DNA from: Algoriphagus kandeliae
GTDB lineage: Bacteria; Bacteroidota; Bacteroidia; Cytophagales; Cyclobacteriaceae
Assembly (NCBI RefSeq): GCF_004571135.1
Contig: NZ_SPSB01000002.1
Span: 558,001 to 622,000, forward strand
Length of the DNA stretch: 64,000 nucleotides
Direction: 5' to 3'
The translations under genes and the position numbers were made by a program. Below the pieces are notes generated by a model. It did no database searches. It was given only the letters and a program-made list of their open reading frames with translations, and was not told where the DNA came from. Below, piece by piece: positions 1 to 8,618 of the stretch. Each line of letters begins with the position of its first letter. Position 1 is the stretch's first letter.

Positions 1-238
1 GTTGGATGGAAATACTCGGACCTCGAAGACGATCAAATCCACATTCACCAATGGCTAAGCAATTATCTTGTTTTGAAAGGGTTTTGACTTTCTGAAGTTG
101 TTCTTTCCAATTTTCCTCCAAAAACCAGGGATGTAGACCTGCTGAAAAATATCCTACTGAGTTTGGAGTCTCATCGGAAGGTAGATTCCAAATTCCGGTA
201 GAGGAGAGGTCATGGGTATGAAAGTCAAAAGACTGCAT
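1..238 (-). CDS. TatD-family metal-dependent hydrolase, N-terminal part (cut by window start)
   Basis: The first 79 codons of a gene read leftward out of the window. The protein begins MQSFDFHTHD, giving the HxH metal-binding motif of the TatD amidohydrolase family. It continues with GLHPW (the family's GxHPW) and AIGECGFD (close to the GExGLD glutamate motif), all in the expected order and spacing. Family members are 3'-5' DNA exonucleases or related phosphodiesterases. Those in Bacteroidota are usually short (about 210-260 residues), so about two thirds of this one lies outside the window. The ATG at 238 directly precedes the HxH motif. A terminator hairpin lies just upstream, so this gene appears to be transcribed independently of the serine hydrolase gene. 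A short open frame on the other strand (1-87) is considered a shadow. Confidence 0.8.
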   Translation of the reverse strand, partial: MQSFDFHTHDLSSTGIWNLPSDETPNSVGYFSAGLHPWFLEENWKEQLQKVKTLSKQDNCLAIGECGFDRLRGPSISIQ

Positions 239-249
239 ATTCCAAAGAT

Positions 250-273
250 CAAAAAAAGCCGGAAAATCCGGCT
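250..273 (-). terminator. rho-independent terminator after the serine hydrolase gene
   Basis: Stem AGCCGGA (257-263) and TCCGGCT (267-273) around a 3-nt loop, followed on the minus strand by a run of seven T. It lies 7 bases beyond the stop of the 280-1602 gene. Confidence 0.85.
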
Positions 274-279
274 CTTTCT

Positions 280-1602
280 TTATTGCTTTTTGTATTGGAA
301 CGTCCCCCCTCCCTGTTTGAAGGTTAGGCTTTTCTCTTCAGGATTGAAGATGAAGACCGCACCCACCTGCTGAAATTCAAAGGTATGCTCAGCTGTCGGT
401 TCTAAAGTTATTTCTGGCTGTCCTGTTGCCTGTACGACCAAGGCGTCATTTTTCTTGGTGAAAGTAAATTGCAAAGGAATTTGCTCTGAGGTATAGACCC
501 CGAGATATTGATCGATTTCTGCAGGATCGAGGTCGTAAGTTTCAAAACTTGGAATCTCTACTTCCTTTCCAAAATAAGTGTTCAATAAGGCAAGTGTCAC
601 CTCATTTGCATTCCAATTCATGCCATTTGAAAGTGTGACGATGGTGAGTTTTTCATCTGGAAAATAACCCAGCAAAGACTGAAAACCATCAATCCCTCCA
701 TTGTGTCCAAAGGCTCGTTTTTCAAAATATGGGAATGAAAAAATTCCTCGACCAAAGCCATCCTTCATTTCGGTCATCTTCTGAAGGCTTTCTTCAGAGA
801 TTAATTTTCCTGCAAAAAGTGACTCAATGAATTTTGCAAGGTCTTCCACGTTGGATTGAAGAGCCCCTGCACCTAGCGGAATACTTGGATCAGTCTCAGG
901 CGAAAGGATCCAACCTCCCCTAAATTCATAAGATCTAGCTTCGTCTTCAGAAGGGTTAATTTCATCAAAAACCCTAGTGTTCGATAATCCGAGTGGCTTG
1001 GTGATTTTTTCTTCCAAAAGTGTCTCAAAGTCTTTTCCATTAACTTTTTCTAGGATAAAAGTCAGCAGGATATAATTGGAGTTGGAATATTCTGCCTTCG
1101 AGTCCGGTTCGAAAACACTTCCTCCTGAACTGATGATTTGAATCAATTCAGCTTCTGTTTTTGGGGTGGTGAAATAGGTTAGATAGAGTGGGCTATCGGT
1201 AAAGTTTGCGATTCCACTCCTATGGTTCAAAAGTTGGTCTATCGTTATTTTTTCGGCATTTGGAATCTCAGGATAAAAATCAGAAAGCGCTTGATCCAAT
1301 TTAATTTTCCCTTCTTCCAGGCTTTTAAAAATCAAAACCGAAGTAAACATCTTGGAAATAGAACCAATGTTGAACTTGGTAGAAGTCTCCAATTTTTGCC
1401 CTGTATCCCTATCTGCATATCCGACCGAGTAGGAGTAGACGGGATTACCCTCCGAAGATAAATATACGGTTCCCATGTATTTATCATGGGCAAAAAGAGC
1501 ATCAAGGTAATTACTTGCTTGACTGAAGTCGGTTGTTTGGGAGAAGGAGTTTTGTCCAATGAGAGATAAAATGGAGAAAATAAAAAGGAGTCTACGTTTC
1601 AT
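280..1602 (-). CDS. secreted serine hydrolase, beta-lactamase/class C PBP family
   Basis: A 440-residue secreted serine hydrolase of the beta-lactamase family (PF00144). An N-terminal signal peptide (basic MKRR, hydrophobic stretch, end near NSFSQ) sends it to the periplasm or surface. The three active-site boxes are visible: SISK at residues 81-84 (nucleophile Ser81), YSN at 172-174 and HNGG at 300-303 in place of KTG. The C-terminal 100 residues resemble the lipocalin-like extension common in this group. Family members include D-aminopeptidases, esterases and class C beta-lactamases, so the substrate cannot be told. The open frame extends to 1665, but that extension lies in the terminator of the preceding gene. 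I place the start at 1602, directly before the signal peptide. It is flanked by terminators and so is monocistronic. A related gene lies at 40149-41189. Confidence 0.88.
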   Translation of the reverse strand: MKRRLLFIFSILSLIGQNSFSQTTDFSQASNYLDALFAHDKYMGTVYLSSEGNPVYSYSVGYADRDTGQKLETSTKFNIGSISKMFTSVLIFKSLEEGKIKLDQALSDFYPEIPNAEKITIDQLLNHRSGIANFTDSPLYLTYFTTPKTEAELIQIISSGGSVFEPDSKAEYSNSNYILLTFILEKVNGKDFETLLEEKITKPLGLSNTRVFDEINPSEDEARSYEFRGGWILSPETDPSIPLGAGALQSNVEDLAKFIESLFAGKLISEESLQKMTEMKDGFGRGIFSFPYFEKRAFGHNGGIDGFQSLLGYFPDEKLTIVTLSNGMNWNANEVTLALLNTYFGKEVEIPSFETYDLDPAEIDQYLGVYTSEQIPLQFTFTKKNDALVVQATGQPEITLEPTAEHTFEFQQVGAVFIFNPEEKSLTFKQGGGTFQYKKQ

Positions 1603-1620
1603 AAGAATTTCGAATTTTAA

Positions 1621-1656
1621 ATAAAAAGCTCCCAACAAATATCTTCGTTGGGAGCT
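1621..1656 (-). terminator. rho-independent terminator after the TonB-dependent receptor gene
   Basis: Perfect 10-bp stem AGCTCCCAAC (1627-1636) and GTTGGGAGCT (1647-1656), followed on the minus strand by TTTTTAT. It lies between the stop of the receptor gene and the start of the serine hydrolase. Confidence 0.85.
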
Positions 1657-1676
1657 GGTTTTCAAAATGTTAAGTT

Positions 1677-4109
1677 TTAATCTAGTCGGTTTCTTTCTTC
1701 AGAGCTACCGGTGCTAGATCTCACACGGAAACTTTCACCTTGTGCAAATCTCCATCGAAGGGTAAAACGCACACCTTGATTGCTTCGGTACTGTCTGAAT
1801 CCTGTATTGATATCAGCAAAGTCTACATTGGCTCGGATCACTTGGGTTCGGAAAAGATCTGTTCCATTGACGGCTAAGGTTACCTTATCTTTCATCAAGC
1901 TTTTGGTTATACCTGCATCCATCCATGCAAATCCTTCGATTGTTCCCTGCCCCCAAATTTGAGGACCAACGTACATGCCGACTAATTCGAGTTTAAATCC
2001 CTTTGGCAACTGAACATTGTGCTGAGTTCGGGCCATAAAGGATACTTGATCCACATCTAGGAAATCCTGTCCAATTTGGGATTTAAATTGATTGTAATTC
2101 ACCTGAACCATGTTGGAAGTATTCCACCATTTCGTGATTTCTACAGGGACAATTCCTCTGAAATTCAAGTTTCTCGTCTTATCGAAATTATCGGTGAAAG
2201 TGGTGGTAGTTCTTTCTTCCTGATCCTGAATAAATACTTGCATAAAGGCATCTTCCGTCTCCGAATACCCCAGCGTGAATTGATAAGCCCCATTGATCAC
2301 ATGGTTCATCTCAATATTATTGGAGTATTGAGGACGGAGATTTGGATTTCCTCTTTCTGAAGTCAATGGATCGATGTAGTAGACAAAAGGATTCAACAAT
2401 CGGTAATTAGGACGAGTGATTCGTCTATTGACATTGTAGATCACCTGGTATTTTTCGCTCACTTGATGCTGTACAAAGAAGCTAGGGAATAGGTTGAAAT
2501 ACTCTTGTTTGTTCTGTTGATCCAAGGTCACAGAATTACCCAAGATGTCAGAGTATTCCCCTCTTAAGCCAAATTGGTAATTTACCTTAGGACTGAATGA
2601 ACCTTTGAGAGATGCATAAGCGGCCAATACATTTTCATTGTAAATGAACCGGTTGGAATTTGGATCTGGCTCAAATGGTCCTTCCTCAATTGATCGACTT
2701 AGATCTAAGTCATTGTCTGATTTCACCCAGCTTCCTTTTACACCTGTTTCCAATACTTTTCCATTTTTAAGCGGTTTGGTAAAGTCTACCTTCGCTGTGA
2801 AAATGGTATAGTACATATCATTTAAGGTCTGAATCCGATCTGTGTAAAAGTTAGCCTGTTGCTCCCCTGTCCAATATTCATTTGAAAGGATGGAAGTGGA
2901 ATTGGCATCCATGATCGTATAATCTATATCGGAAGAGATTTTGGTGCCTAGTGTATCCAATTTTCCATCATAGTGGAGGTTTCCGAAAATCCGTGTTCTG
3001 GTTCCATTGTCATCATTCCAGGAGTTCAGATAGTTGAAGTCCGTTTCGCCTGGAATCGAAATCTCCGTAAAGGAGGTGTTGTTTGATCCGCCAGAAGATC
3101 GTGATGCCTGTAGATTGACTCCCAAGTTATGATTTGGGTTGATTTCATAGTTAGCAGATCCGGTGAAGTTTGGAGTACGGAAACGTGTCTTAATTCTGGA
3201 ATCCTGTGTAAACCTGGAAGTTCCTTCTTCCAATTCAAAGTTCCGGATGATGTCCAGGTCATTGTAATTTGCGTATTCGTTGTAGTTCAAATTCGCATTG
3301 GTGGACCATTTTCCTTTTTTCACATTGATGGTAGCACCTCCAATTGGAGCAGCCAAGCCATTATATTGAGCACCGACTTGGATATTTCCGAATACTCCAT
3401 CCACTGTATTTTTCTTCAATACAATATTGATTACTCCGGCAGCTCCCTCTGCATCAAATCGGGCAGAAGGGTTGTTGATCACCTCAATACTCTTGATGTT
3501 TTCGGCAGGCATAGAACGGAGGTAGTTGGCAAGGTCCGTCGCACTCATGTAGGTTGGGCGATCGTTGATCATGACAGTCACGCCACCTCTTCCATTCAAG
3601 ATGATATTTCCATCCTGATCTACATATACGCCAGGTGATCTCCCGATTACATCCAATGTATTTGATCCTTCAGCCATGACCGTTCCTTCTACGTTCACGA
3701 TCGTCTTATCAGGCTCGATGATGATTTCTGGACGAGAGGACTTGACAGTCACCTCATCCAATCCGGTCATTTCATCATTGATAGTGATGGTTCCGAAATC
3801 CCGGGTCATGCCAGGCACTAAATCAAATTTTTCCGATGTGAAAGTTGCATATCCAATGGAGGAAATAACCAGTTGAACTTTCGCAGACTTTACGGATTCG
3901 ATGAAGAATACACCTTCCTCATCAGAAACTGCACCATCTACTAGTCCTCCTCCCTCGGTATTCACAAGGGCTACATTGGCAAAAGGTACTGGAGCTCCGG
4001 TTTGGTCTACCACTTTACCGGATAGTTTACTGATGTCTTTCGCTGCTAGGGTACTTAGTCCCATAAGGTAGAATAGGAAAGAAAGAAAAATCAAGTTGGC
4101 AGTTTTCAT
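1677..4109 (-). CDS. TonB-dependent receptor, outer-membrane beta-barrel family (OMP_b-brl_3 type)
   Basis: An 810-residue outer-membrane receptor. It has a signal peptide (residues 1-23), a carboxypeptidase-regulatory-like Ig fold at about 27-105 (starting LSGKVVDQTGAPVPFANV), a plug domain at about 130-232 (NTLDVIGRSPGVYVDQDG through GAAGVINIVLKK), and then a long barrel rich in alternating aromatic and polar residues. No C-terminal aromatic barrel signature is obvious; the tail is an Arg/Ser-rich extension ending RNRLD. This layout matches the TonB-dependent barrels of the OMP_b-brl_3 group in Bacteroidota. They take up nutrients or, in some cases, act as outer-membrane sensors. No SusD partner, sigma/anti-sigma pair or peptidase lies beside it, so the ligand is unknown. 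It has its own terminator, and a perfect palindrome about 115 bases upstream may regulate it. Confidence 0.9.
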   Translation of the reverse strand: MKTANLIFLSFLFYLMGLSTLAAKDISKLSGKVVDQTGAPVPFANVALVNTEGGGLVDGAVSDEEGVFFIESVKSAKVQLVISSIGYATFTSEKFDLVPGMTRDFGTITINDEMTGLDEVTVKSSRPEIIIEPDKTIVNVEGTVMAEGSNTLDVIGRSPGVYVDQDGNIILNGRGGVTVMINDRPTYMSATDLANYLRSMPAENIKSIEVINNPSARFDAEGAAGVINIVLKKNTVDGVFGNIQVGAQYNGLAAPIGGATINVKKGKWSTNANLNYNEYANYNDLDIIRNFELEEGTSRFTQDSRIKTRFRTPNFTGSANYEINPNHNLGVNLQASRSSGGSNNTSFTEISIPGETDFNYLNSWNDDNGTRTRIFGNLHYDGKLDTLGTKISSDIDYTIMDANSTSILSNEYWTGEQQANFYTDRIQTLNDMYYTIFTAKVDFTKPLKNGKVLETGVKGSWVKSDNDLDLSRSIEEGPFEPDPNSNRFIYNENVLAAYASLKGSFSPKVNYQFGLRGEYSDILGNSVTLDQQNKQEYFNLFPSFFVQHQVSEKYQVIYNVNRRITRPNYRLLNPFVYYIDPLTSERGNPNLRPQYSNNIEMNHVINGAYQFTLGYSETEDAFMQVFIQDQEERTTTTFTDNFDKTRNLNFRGIVPVEITKWWNTSNMVQVNYNQFKSQIGQDFLDVDQVSFMARTQHNVQLPKGFKLELVGMYVGPQIWGQGTIEGFAWMDAGITKSLMKDKVTLAVNGTDLFRTQVIRANVDFADINTGFRQYRSNQGVRFTLRWRFAQGESFRVRSSTGSSEERNRLD

Positions 4110-4223
4110 TTTAGTTGGTTTGAATTGTTTTCATGCCATCTAATGAAAAAGAAATGCCATTTGATGAGAAAGCCCTTGAAAAAGCAATAGGGGCCATTTT
4201 TCAACAAAATTTAAAAAGAGGCT

Positions 4224-4239
4224 TGTTCGAATACGAACA
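4224..4239. promoter_or_regulatory. TGTTCG-N4-CGAACA palindrome upstream of the receptor gene
   Basis: A perfect 6-4-6 inverted repeat (TGTTCG AATA CGAACA) in the 210-bp gap between the sodA terminator and the receptor start. It has no downstream T run suited to either flanking gene, so a protein-binding site is more likely than a terminator. The layout is like the TGTCCG-N4-CGTACA site at 58621-58636. About 65-80 bases downstream on the minus strand is an imperfect sigma-54-like TGGCAT-N5-TTTCA (4159 down to 4145), in which the -12 GC is TC. The rest of the gap shows nothing I can name. Confidence 0.4.
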
Positions 4240-4260
4240 GTTTTTAGTATCAGGGCGAAC

Positions 4261-4291
4261 AAAAAAATCCCCGGATCGGACACCCGGGGAT
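4261..4291 (-). terminator. rho-independent terminator after sodA
   Basis: Stem ATCCCCGG (4267-4274) and CCGGGGAT (4284-4291), with a run of T on the minus strand after the hairpin. It is 28 bases past the sodA stop. Confidence 0.88.
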
Positions 4292-4319
4292 CTTGTAAAT
4301 TAAACTTTTTATCTCTGAA

Positions 4320-4922
4320 TTAAAGAGCGGCTTGATAGCGCTTTTCTACTTCAGCCCAGTTAACTACATTCCAGAAAGCTGAGATGTAGTCAGGTCTTCT
4401 ATTTTGGTAATTTAAGTAATAAGCGTGCTCCCATACGTCTAAGCCCAAGATTGGAGTTCCTTTGATTTCAGCCACGTCCATCAAAGGATTGTCTTGATTA
4501 GGAGTTGAAGAGACAGCAAGTCCGTTTTCCGTCACAACCAACCATGCCCAGCCAGAACCGAATCGAGTAGCCGCAGCTTTGTTGAAAGTATCTTTGAACT
4601 CAGCAAAAGTTCCAAACTTGGTGTTGATTGCTTCAGCTAATGCACCGCTAGGCTCGCCACCACCATTTGGGCTAAGGATAGTCCAAAACAAAGAGTGGTT
4701 GAAGTGACCTCCTCCATTGTTACGAACTGCAGTGTGAGCACCTGCTACTTTCATCAAATCCTCAAGGGATTTGCCTTCCAAGTCAGTACCTGCTACAGCA
4801 TTGTTCAAATTAGTTACGTATCCATTGTGGTGCTTACCATAGTGGATTTCCATAGTTCTTGCATCGATATTCGGCTCAAGGGCGTCAAATGCATAGGGTA
4901 AAGATGGTAGTTCAAAAGCCAT
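4320..4922 (-). CDS. sodA: superoxide dismutase, Mn/Fe family
   Basis: A 200-residue cytoplasmic superoxide dismutase that disproportionates superoxide. The four metal ligands are His27, His76, Asp162 and His166 ([19 protein letters not shown]). Gln143 in the NQDNPL segment, together with [10 protein letters not shown], is the arrangement of manganese or cambialistic enzymes rather than strict iron enzymes. Length is normal for the family. The open frame runs to 5018, but the additional 32 residues have no counterpart in the family. The start at 4922 ([17 protein letters not shown]) gives the standard N-terminus. It has its own terminator. tadA lies 104 bases upstream on the same strand. Confidence 0.96.
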   Translation of the reverse strand: MAFELPSLPYAFDALEPNIDARTMEIHYGKHHNGYVTNLNNAVAGTDLEGKSLEDLMKVAGAHTAVRNNGGGHFNHSLFWTILSPNGGGEPSGALAEAINTKFGTFAEFKDTFNKAAATRFGSGWAWLVVTENGLAVSSTPNQDNPLMDVAEIKGTPILGLDVWEHAYYLNYQNRRPDYISAFWNVVNWAEVEKRYQAAL

Positions 4923-5026
4923 TTTTTCTCTAAAATTTATGGTTAAACATCTAATAAAATTTTCTATAGAATCTGCTTGGTAAACTCTTATCGAGTATAA
5001 AAGGTTCTTTTCTGTCAAAAAACATC

Positions 5027-5470
5027 CTATTTCCGGAGTTTTTCGAAAAATCTAAGTAATAAATCCCCGCATTCCTGCTCTAAAAGGCCTCCGCTAATCT
5101 TTGTCTTGGGATGAAGAATTTTCGGATTGGTCTGTCTAAACCCTCTTTTTGGATCAGAAGCTCCATAAAAGACCTGAGATATTTGGGACCAAAACAAAGC
5201 CCCACCGCACATGGTACATGGTTCCAAGGTCACATACAGCCTACAATCAGTTAGGTATTTAGCACCTAGAGTATTTTCAGCAGACGTTATTGCGATCATT
5301 TCCGCATGAGCGGTTACGTCCTGTAATTTTTCAGTTTGATTATAAGCTTTGGCAATGATTCTGTTTTTTGAGACGATGACTGCTCCAACAGGGATTTCAC
5401 CTTCTTCGAAAGCGATCTGCGCCTGCTTGAGCGCCTCATTCATGAAATATTCATCAGAATAGAGCTCCAT
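5027..5470 (-). CDS. tadA: nucleoside deaminase, probable tRNA-specific adenosine deaminase
   Basis: A 147-residue zinc-dependent deaminase of the cytidine/deoxycytidylate deaminase fold. The zinc ligand and proton-shuttle motif HAE is at residues 55-57, and the second motif PCTMC at 84-88. The length and the N-terminal MNEAL...[14 protein letters not shown] match TadA, which converts A34 to inosine in tRNA-Arg(ACG). A guanine deaminase of the same fold is the main alternative. The start codon overlaps the stop of the phosphate transporter gene (TAATG), which suggests translational coupling, although the two functions are unrelated. Confidence 0.85.
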   Translation of the reverse strand: MELYSDEYFMNEALKQAQIAFEEGEIPVGAVIVSKNRIIAKAYNQTEKLQDVTAHAEMIAITSAENTLGAKYLTDCRLYVTLEPCTMCGGALFWSQISQVFYGASDPKRGFRQTNPKILHPKTKISGGLLEQECGDLLLRFFEKLRK

Positions 5471-6606
5471 TATCTGAAGAAATCCAAAATTTCATTTCGA
5501 ATGCCTTCATTAATTACGATGGCCAAAATCAGTGATACAACTAATCCGATTGTGGCTTTAGAAAGATCGCTACTTGCAAGTTTCAAGGCTTTAAATCTCC
5601 AAGCTTGTTTGTTTTTAGCTTTACCATGTTTTCCTATTGCAATGGCAAGTTCTCTACCTCCCAAAAGTCCAATGAAGACCCAAGTGGTACTCATCGGTAC
5701 ATTGTTGTACATCTTGAAGTAGAAAAGAATAATTGCATAGACGAAGTCTACAATAGTTGCTGCCCTTACGTCTGTTACATTGGTTTTTTCGTTTACGATG
5801 CCTTGGATTTTATCTCCTTTCATGTAGAAAAGAAATCCAAGTCCAATAAATACAAATCCTGCGTATGCTATAAACTCAAAGGTTCCCAATTGACGTGGAA
5901 GAAAAACCGCAATGTTGGCCGCATCTTGCATAATCCAAACTGACCAAAGTGTTCCGGATGTTATCCATTGCAATACAGTCCAGTAAGGTTTAGGTTTTCC
6001 CTTAAGATAATTTTTAACAAATCGTTCTAGTAAAAACCAAACAATAATGGCTACCACAAATGCCAGGATATATCCAAAGAAACTCTTTACCATTACGCTT
6101 GCAATGGTTCCGGCTTTGTAGGTGAAAACATTGAGAAGCAAGAAGGTGGTTGAAACTGGCATTCTCAATCGAGTCATTACCAGCAAGACAATAGGGGCGG
6201 CTAATTGCAAAAAGACGAAATTCTCAGGTGCCTTTTCCAATCCTGGAACAGATAGACGCTGATGACTGACATCTCCATCATAGACTACCCAACTGTAAGT
6301 GACTGTAGCCACAAAAATCATCCCCATGAAAATCCAAAGCCAGTACCATTTTCTATGTTGATTTGAGGCGATGAATGTTCCTATGGTCTGAATACTGTCA
6401 TTGGCGATCGCAGAATAGGCTGCTAGGAAAAATCCAAACCACATGGCAGGATAGGTATAGGGTGCAATGATTGCCGCAATCGAAATCAAAATACAGATGA
6501 CTATCAAAAAAGTTTTTTCTTTTTTGGTAAAGTCAAATAATGAATATGCTGTTTTGGAAAGGTTTTCCTGATTGATGTTTTGGTCAATGACTTTTTTCTT
6601 GGCCAT
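5470..6606 (-). CDS. inorganic phosphate transporter, PiT family
   Basis: An integral membrane protein of 378 residues with about ten hydrophobic segments. The PiT-family (PF01384) signatures are present in both halves: NDSIQTIGT near the N-terminus, RMPVSTTF in the middle and NNVPMSTTWVFIGLLGGRELA near the end. PiT carriers use a proton or sodium gradient to import phosphate, usually as a metal-phosphate complex. The open frame could start at 6633, but a TAATTTTG box covers 6631-6638, so the start at 6606 (MAKKKVIDQ) is preferred. It diverges from a Na/Pi carrier of another family (6847-7956), so this locus probably concerns phosphate homeostasis. Confidence 0.85.
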   Translation of the reverse strand: MAKKKVIDQNINQENLSKTAYSLFDFTKKEKTFLIVICILISIAAIIAPYTYPAMWFGFFLAAYSAIANDSIQTIGTFIASNQHRKWYWLWIFMGMIFVATVTYSWVVYDGDVSHQRLSVPGLEKAPENFVFLQLAAPIVLLVMTRLRMPVSTTFLLLNVFTYKAGTIASVMVKSFFGYILAFVVAIIVWFLLERFVKNYLKGKPKPYWTVLQWITSGTLWSVWIMQDAANIAVFLPRQLGTFEFIAYAGFVFIGLGFLFYMKGDKIQGIVNEKTNVTDVRAATIVDFVYAIILFYFKMYNNVPMSTTWVFIGLLGGRELAIAIGKHGKAKNKQAWRFKALKLASSDLSKATIGLVVSLILAIVINEGIRNEILDFFR

Positions 6607-6630
6607 GGTTTCTTTTGGTAGGAGATTGAG

Positions 6631-6638
6631 CAAAATTA
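6631..6638 (-). promoter_or_regulatory. TAATTTTG, possible Bacteroidota -7 box for the PiT-tadA unit
   Basis: Exact match to TAnnTTTG, 25 bases upstream of the preferred start at 6606. No clear -33 TTTG is seen. The rest of the 6639-6846 gap is AT-rich, with no other element I can support. Confidence 0.35.
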
Positions 6639-6846
6639 AGTAAGTTATTTTAGCTCATAGTGTTAAGAAATTGTTAAGTCCAAAATATTACCTCGAATAT
6701 TAGCTTTTTTGATATTGTTAATCCTAAAAAAAATTCAAATTTTGCCCTGTAATCAAATGAAATTTTGGATTCTACCTGATTAATCTTCGCGTACTTTTCC
6801 AATTCAAAAAGTCTAATTTAATACAAGACGACCCCGATCGAGATAC

Positions 6847-7956
6847 ATGGAAAACTGGGAAATTGAGCCAAAAAGAAATAAAAAATGGAAGAGCTATGTA
6901 ATCGGTCTGATTGCCCTGCTCTTATTCATTTTTGCTATCGATTTACTCACGTTATCCATGGGGGATTTAAATAGCGGAGTAACAAAAGACCTGTTTTCTG
7001 CTACCCAAAATCCATTTATCAGCTTGTTCATCGGATTGTTAATGACTGCGCTTCTACAAAGCAGTTCTACGGTAACTTCAAGCGTAGTGGCTGTAGTAGC
7101 CGCAGGCACAATGACTTTGGACCAAGCGGTTCCTTTGGTGATGGGGGCAAATATTGGTACGACTCTGACAAGTACCTTGGTTTCTTTCTCCTATATCATG
7201 AAAAAGAAACAATTTAAAAGAGCGCTATCGGCCGGTATAATTCATGATATATTCAATATCATCACGGTTATTATTCTGCTTCCGCTAGAATTGTATTTTA
7301 AGCCTTTAACCAAACTGGCTATCTATTTTGCTCATTGGTTCGCACCTTCCGAAGAGTTCACAGGGCCAATGATTTACCATACACTATTTACTCGACCCGT
7401 CACCCAATGGTTAGCCGATATTATTGACATTCCTTTTTTGACCACCATTCTTGCTGTGTTTTTGGTGTTTGCTGCTATCAAATTATTGGCGACCTCTGTT
7501 TACCGTACATTTGTCAAGGATAGTTTCCAAGAGATCAATAATGTGATCTTTAAAAATCCAAATCTAGCTTTCCTTTATGGCACCTTTTTTACAGCCGCAG
7601 TTCAGTCCAGCACAGTGACCACATCCTTGGTTGTGCCTTTGGTTGCTACGAAAAAGGTCACGCTTAGAAAGGTGTTTCCCTTTATAGTAGGGGCAAATAT
7701 TGGGACCACCATTACAGCTGGAATAGCAGCATTTTATAAAAGTGAGGCTGCCATAGCTTTGGCTATTGTCCACTTTTTATTCAATACATTTGGCGCGCTG
7801 ATTATTCTGGGAATTCCAAGATTACGTGAGATTCCATTAAATCTCGCCAATTACATGGGAAAGAAATCCGTAGAATCAAGGGTTTGGGGATTTGCCTACC
7901 TGTTGCTGACTTTCTTTATTATCCCCTTTTTATTGATTTACCTTAGCTCAGATTAA
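6847..7956 (+). CDS. Na/Pi cotransporter family protein (PF02690)
   Basis: A 369-residue membrane protein with the internal duplication of the type II Na/Pi cotransporters (NptA/SLC34-like). The first half has LLQSSSTVTSSVVAVVAAG followed by GANIGTTLTS. The second half repeats it as AAVQSSTVTTSLVVPLVA followed by GANIGTTITAG. The QSSS/T motifs line the sodium and phosphate site. The C-terminal PhoU-like tail of longer homologues is absent, so this is the short form. It starts divergently from the PiT gene. Its stop codon overlaps that of deoC on the opposite strand. Phosphate specificity is inferred from the family. Confidence 0.88.
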   Translation: MENWEIEPKRNKKWKSYVIGLIALLLFIFAIDLLTLSMGDLNSGVTKDLFSATQNPFISLFIGLLMTALLQSSSTVTSSVVAVVAAGTMTLDQAVPLVMGANIGTTLTSTLVSFSYIMKKKQFKRALSAGIIHDIFNIITVIILLPLELYFKPLTKLAIYFAHWFAPSEEFTGPMIYHTLFTRPVTQWLADIIDIPFLTTILAVFLVFAAIKLLATSVYRTFVKDSFQEINNVIFKNPNLAFLYGTFFTAAVQSSTVTTSLVVPLVATKKVTLRKVFPFIVGANIGTTITAGIAAFYKSEAAIALAIVHFLFNTFGALIILGIPRLREIPLNLANYMGKKSVESRVWGFAYLLLTFFIIPFLLIYLSSD

Positions 7957-8618
7957 GTTTGGGATGCTTTCCAGGCTTCAAAAAGTGCCTTCGCGCTACT
8001 TGTGCCGATCCGGTCAGCTCCTGCTTGAATTAGTTCCAGGGCAAAATCCAGGGTTTTGATTCCACCACTTGCTTTAATTCCAGTATTGGAAGAAAGGGTT
8101 TCCCGCATCAATTGAATATCTTCTACTTTGGCTCCGGTGGGTGCATAGCCGGTGGAGGTTTTTACAAAATCAGCTCCTGCGTCCTGGCAAATCAAGCAAG
8201 CTTCCTTGATTTGAGCTTGATCCAAATAGGCAGTTTCTATTATAACCTTTAGAATTCTGCCTTCATCATGACAAAGTTTTGCGATTTGGGCTATTTCAAT
8301 TTTTGGCCAGTTCATACCGGAGTGGTAGGCAGTTTGTGACCAAACCAAATCCAATTCATCAGCGCCATTTTTAATTGCTTCCTGCGTTTGAGCAACCTTG
8401 CTGGCAGTATCCTCAAAGCCAAAAGGGAAGCCGATTACCGTCACGGTTTGTATATCCTCTTGTTCTAAGTCCCGACTAACTTTTTTTACCCAAAATGGAG
8501 GGACACAAACTCCTACAAATTGGAATTCGATAGCCTCTTTAATTAAAATAGCTACTTCTTCCAACTTCATGGTTGGCTTCAGAAGGGTAGATTCCAAAAA
8601 TCGATTGAAGTTATTCAT
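7953..8618 (-). CDS. deoC: deoxyribose-phosphate aldolase
   Basis: A 221-residue class I aldolase that splits 2-deoxyribose-5-phosphate into glyceraldehyde-3-phosphate and acetaldehyde in deoxynucleoside catabolism. The Schiff-base lysine is Lys153 in FVKTSTGYAPTGA. The second lysine is Lys182 in IKASGGIKT. Asp90 lies in ADELDLVWSQ, where many homologues read DMVIN, a minor local divergence. The start overlaps the end of the upstream saccharopine-dehydrogenase-like gene by 8 bases, so the two are co-transcribed. The stop (TAA, 7953-7955 complement) interlocks with the stop of the convergent Na/Pi gene. Confidence 0.92.
   Translation of the reverse strand: MNNFNRFLESTLLKPTMKLEEVAILIKEAIEFQFVGVCVPPFWVKKVSRDLEQEDIQTVTVIGFPFGFEDTASKVAQTQEAIKNGADELDLVWSQTAYHSGMNWPKIEIAQIAKLCHDEGRILKVIIETAYLDQAQIKEACLICQDAGADFVKTSTGYAPTGAKVEDIQLMRETLSSNTGIKASGGIKTLDFALELIQAGADRIGTSSAKALFEAWKASQT

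Noticed and set aside
1..87. C-terminal end of a plus-strand gene
   Set aside because: The opposite strand carries a clear TatD-type N-terminus with three conserved motifs, so this frame is a shadow.
1603..1665. Upstream extension of the serine hydrolase
   Set aside because: It lies within the terminator of the receptor gene and precedes a proper signal peptide.
4994..5018. TTGACA and TATACT motifs upstream of sodA
   Set aside because: The spacer is only 13 bases, and Bacteroidota promoters do not use this consensus. Chance is a better explanation.
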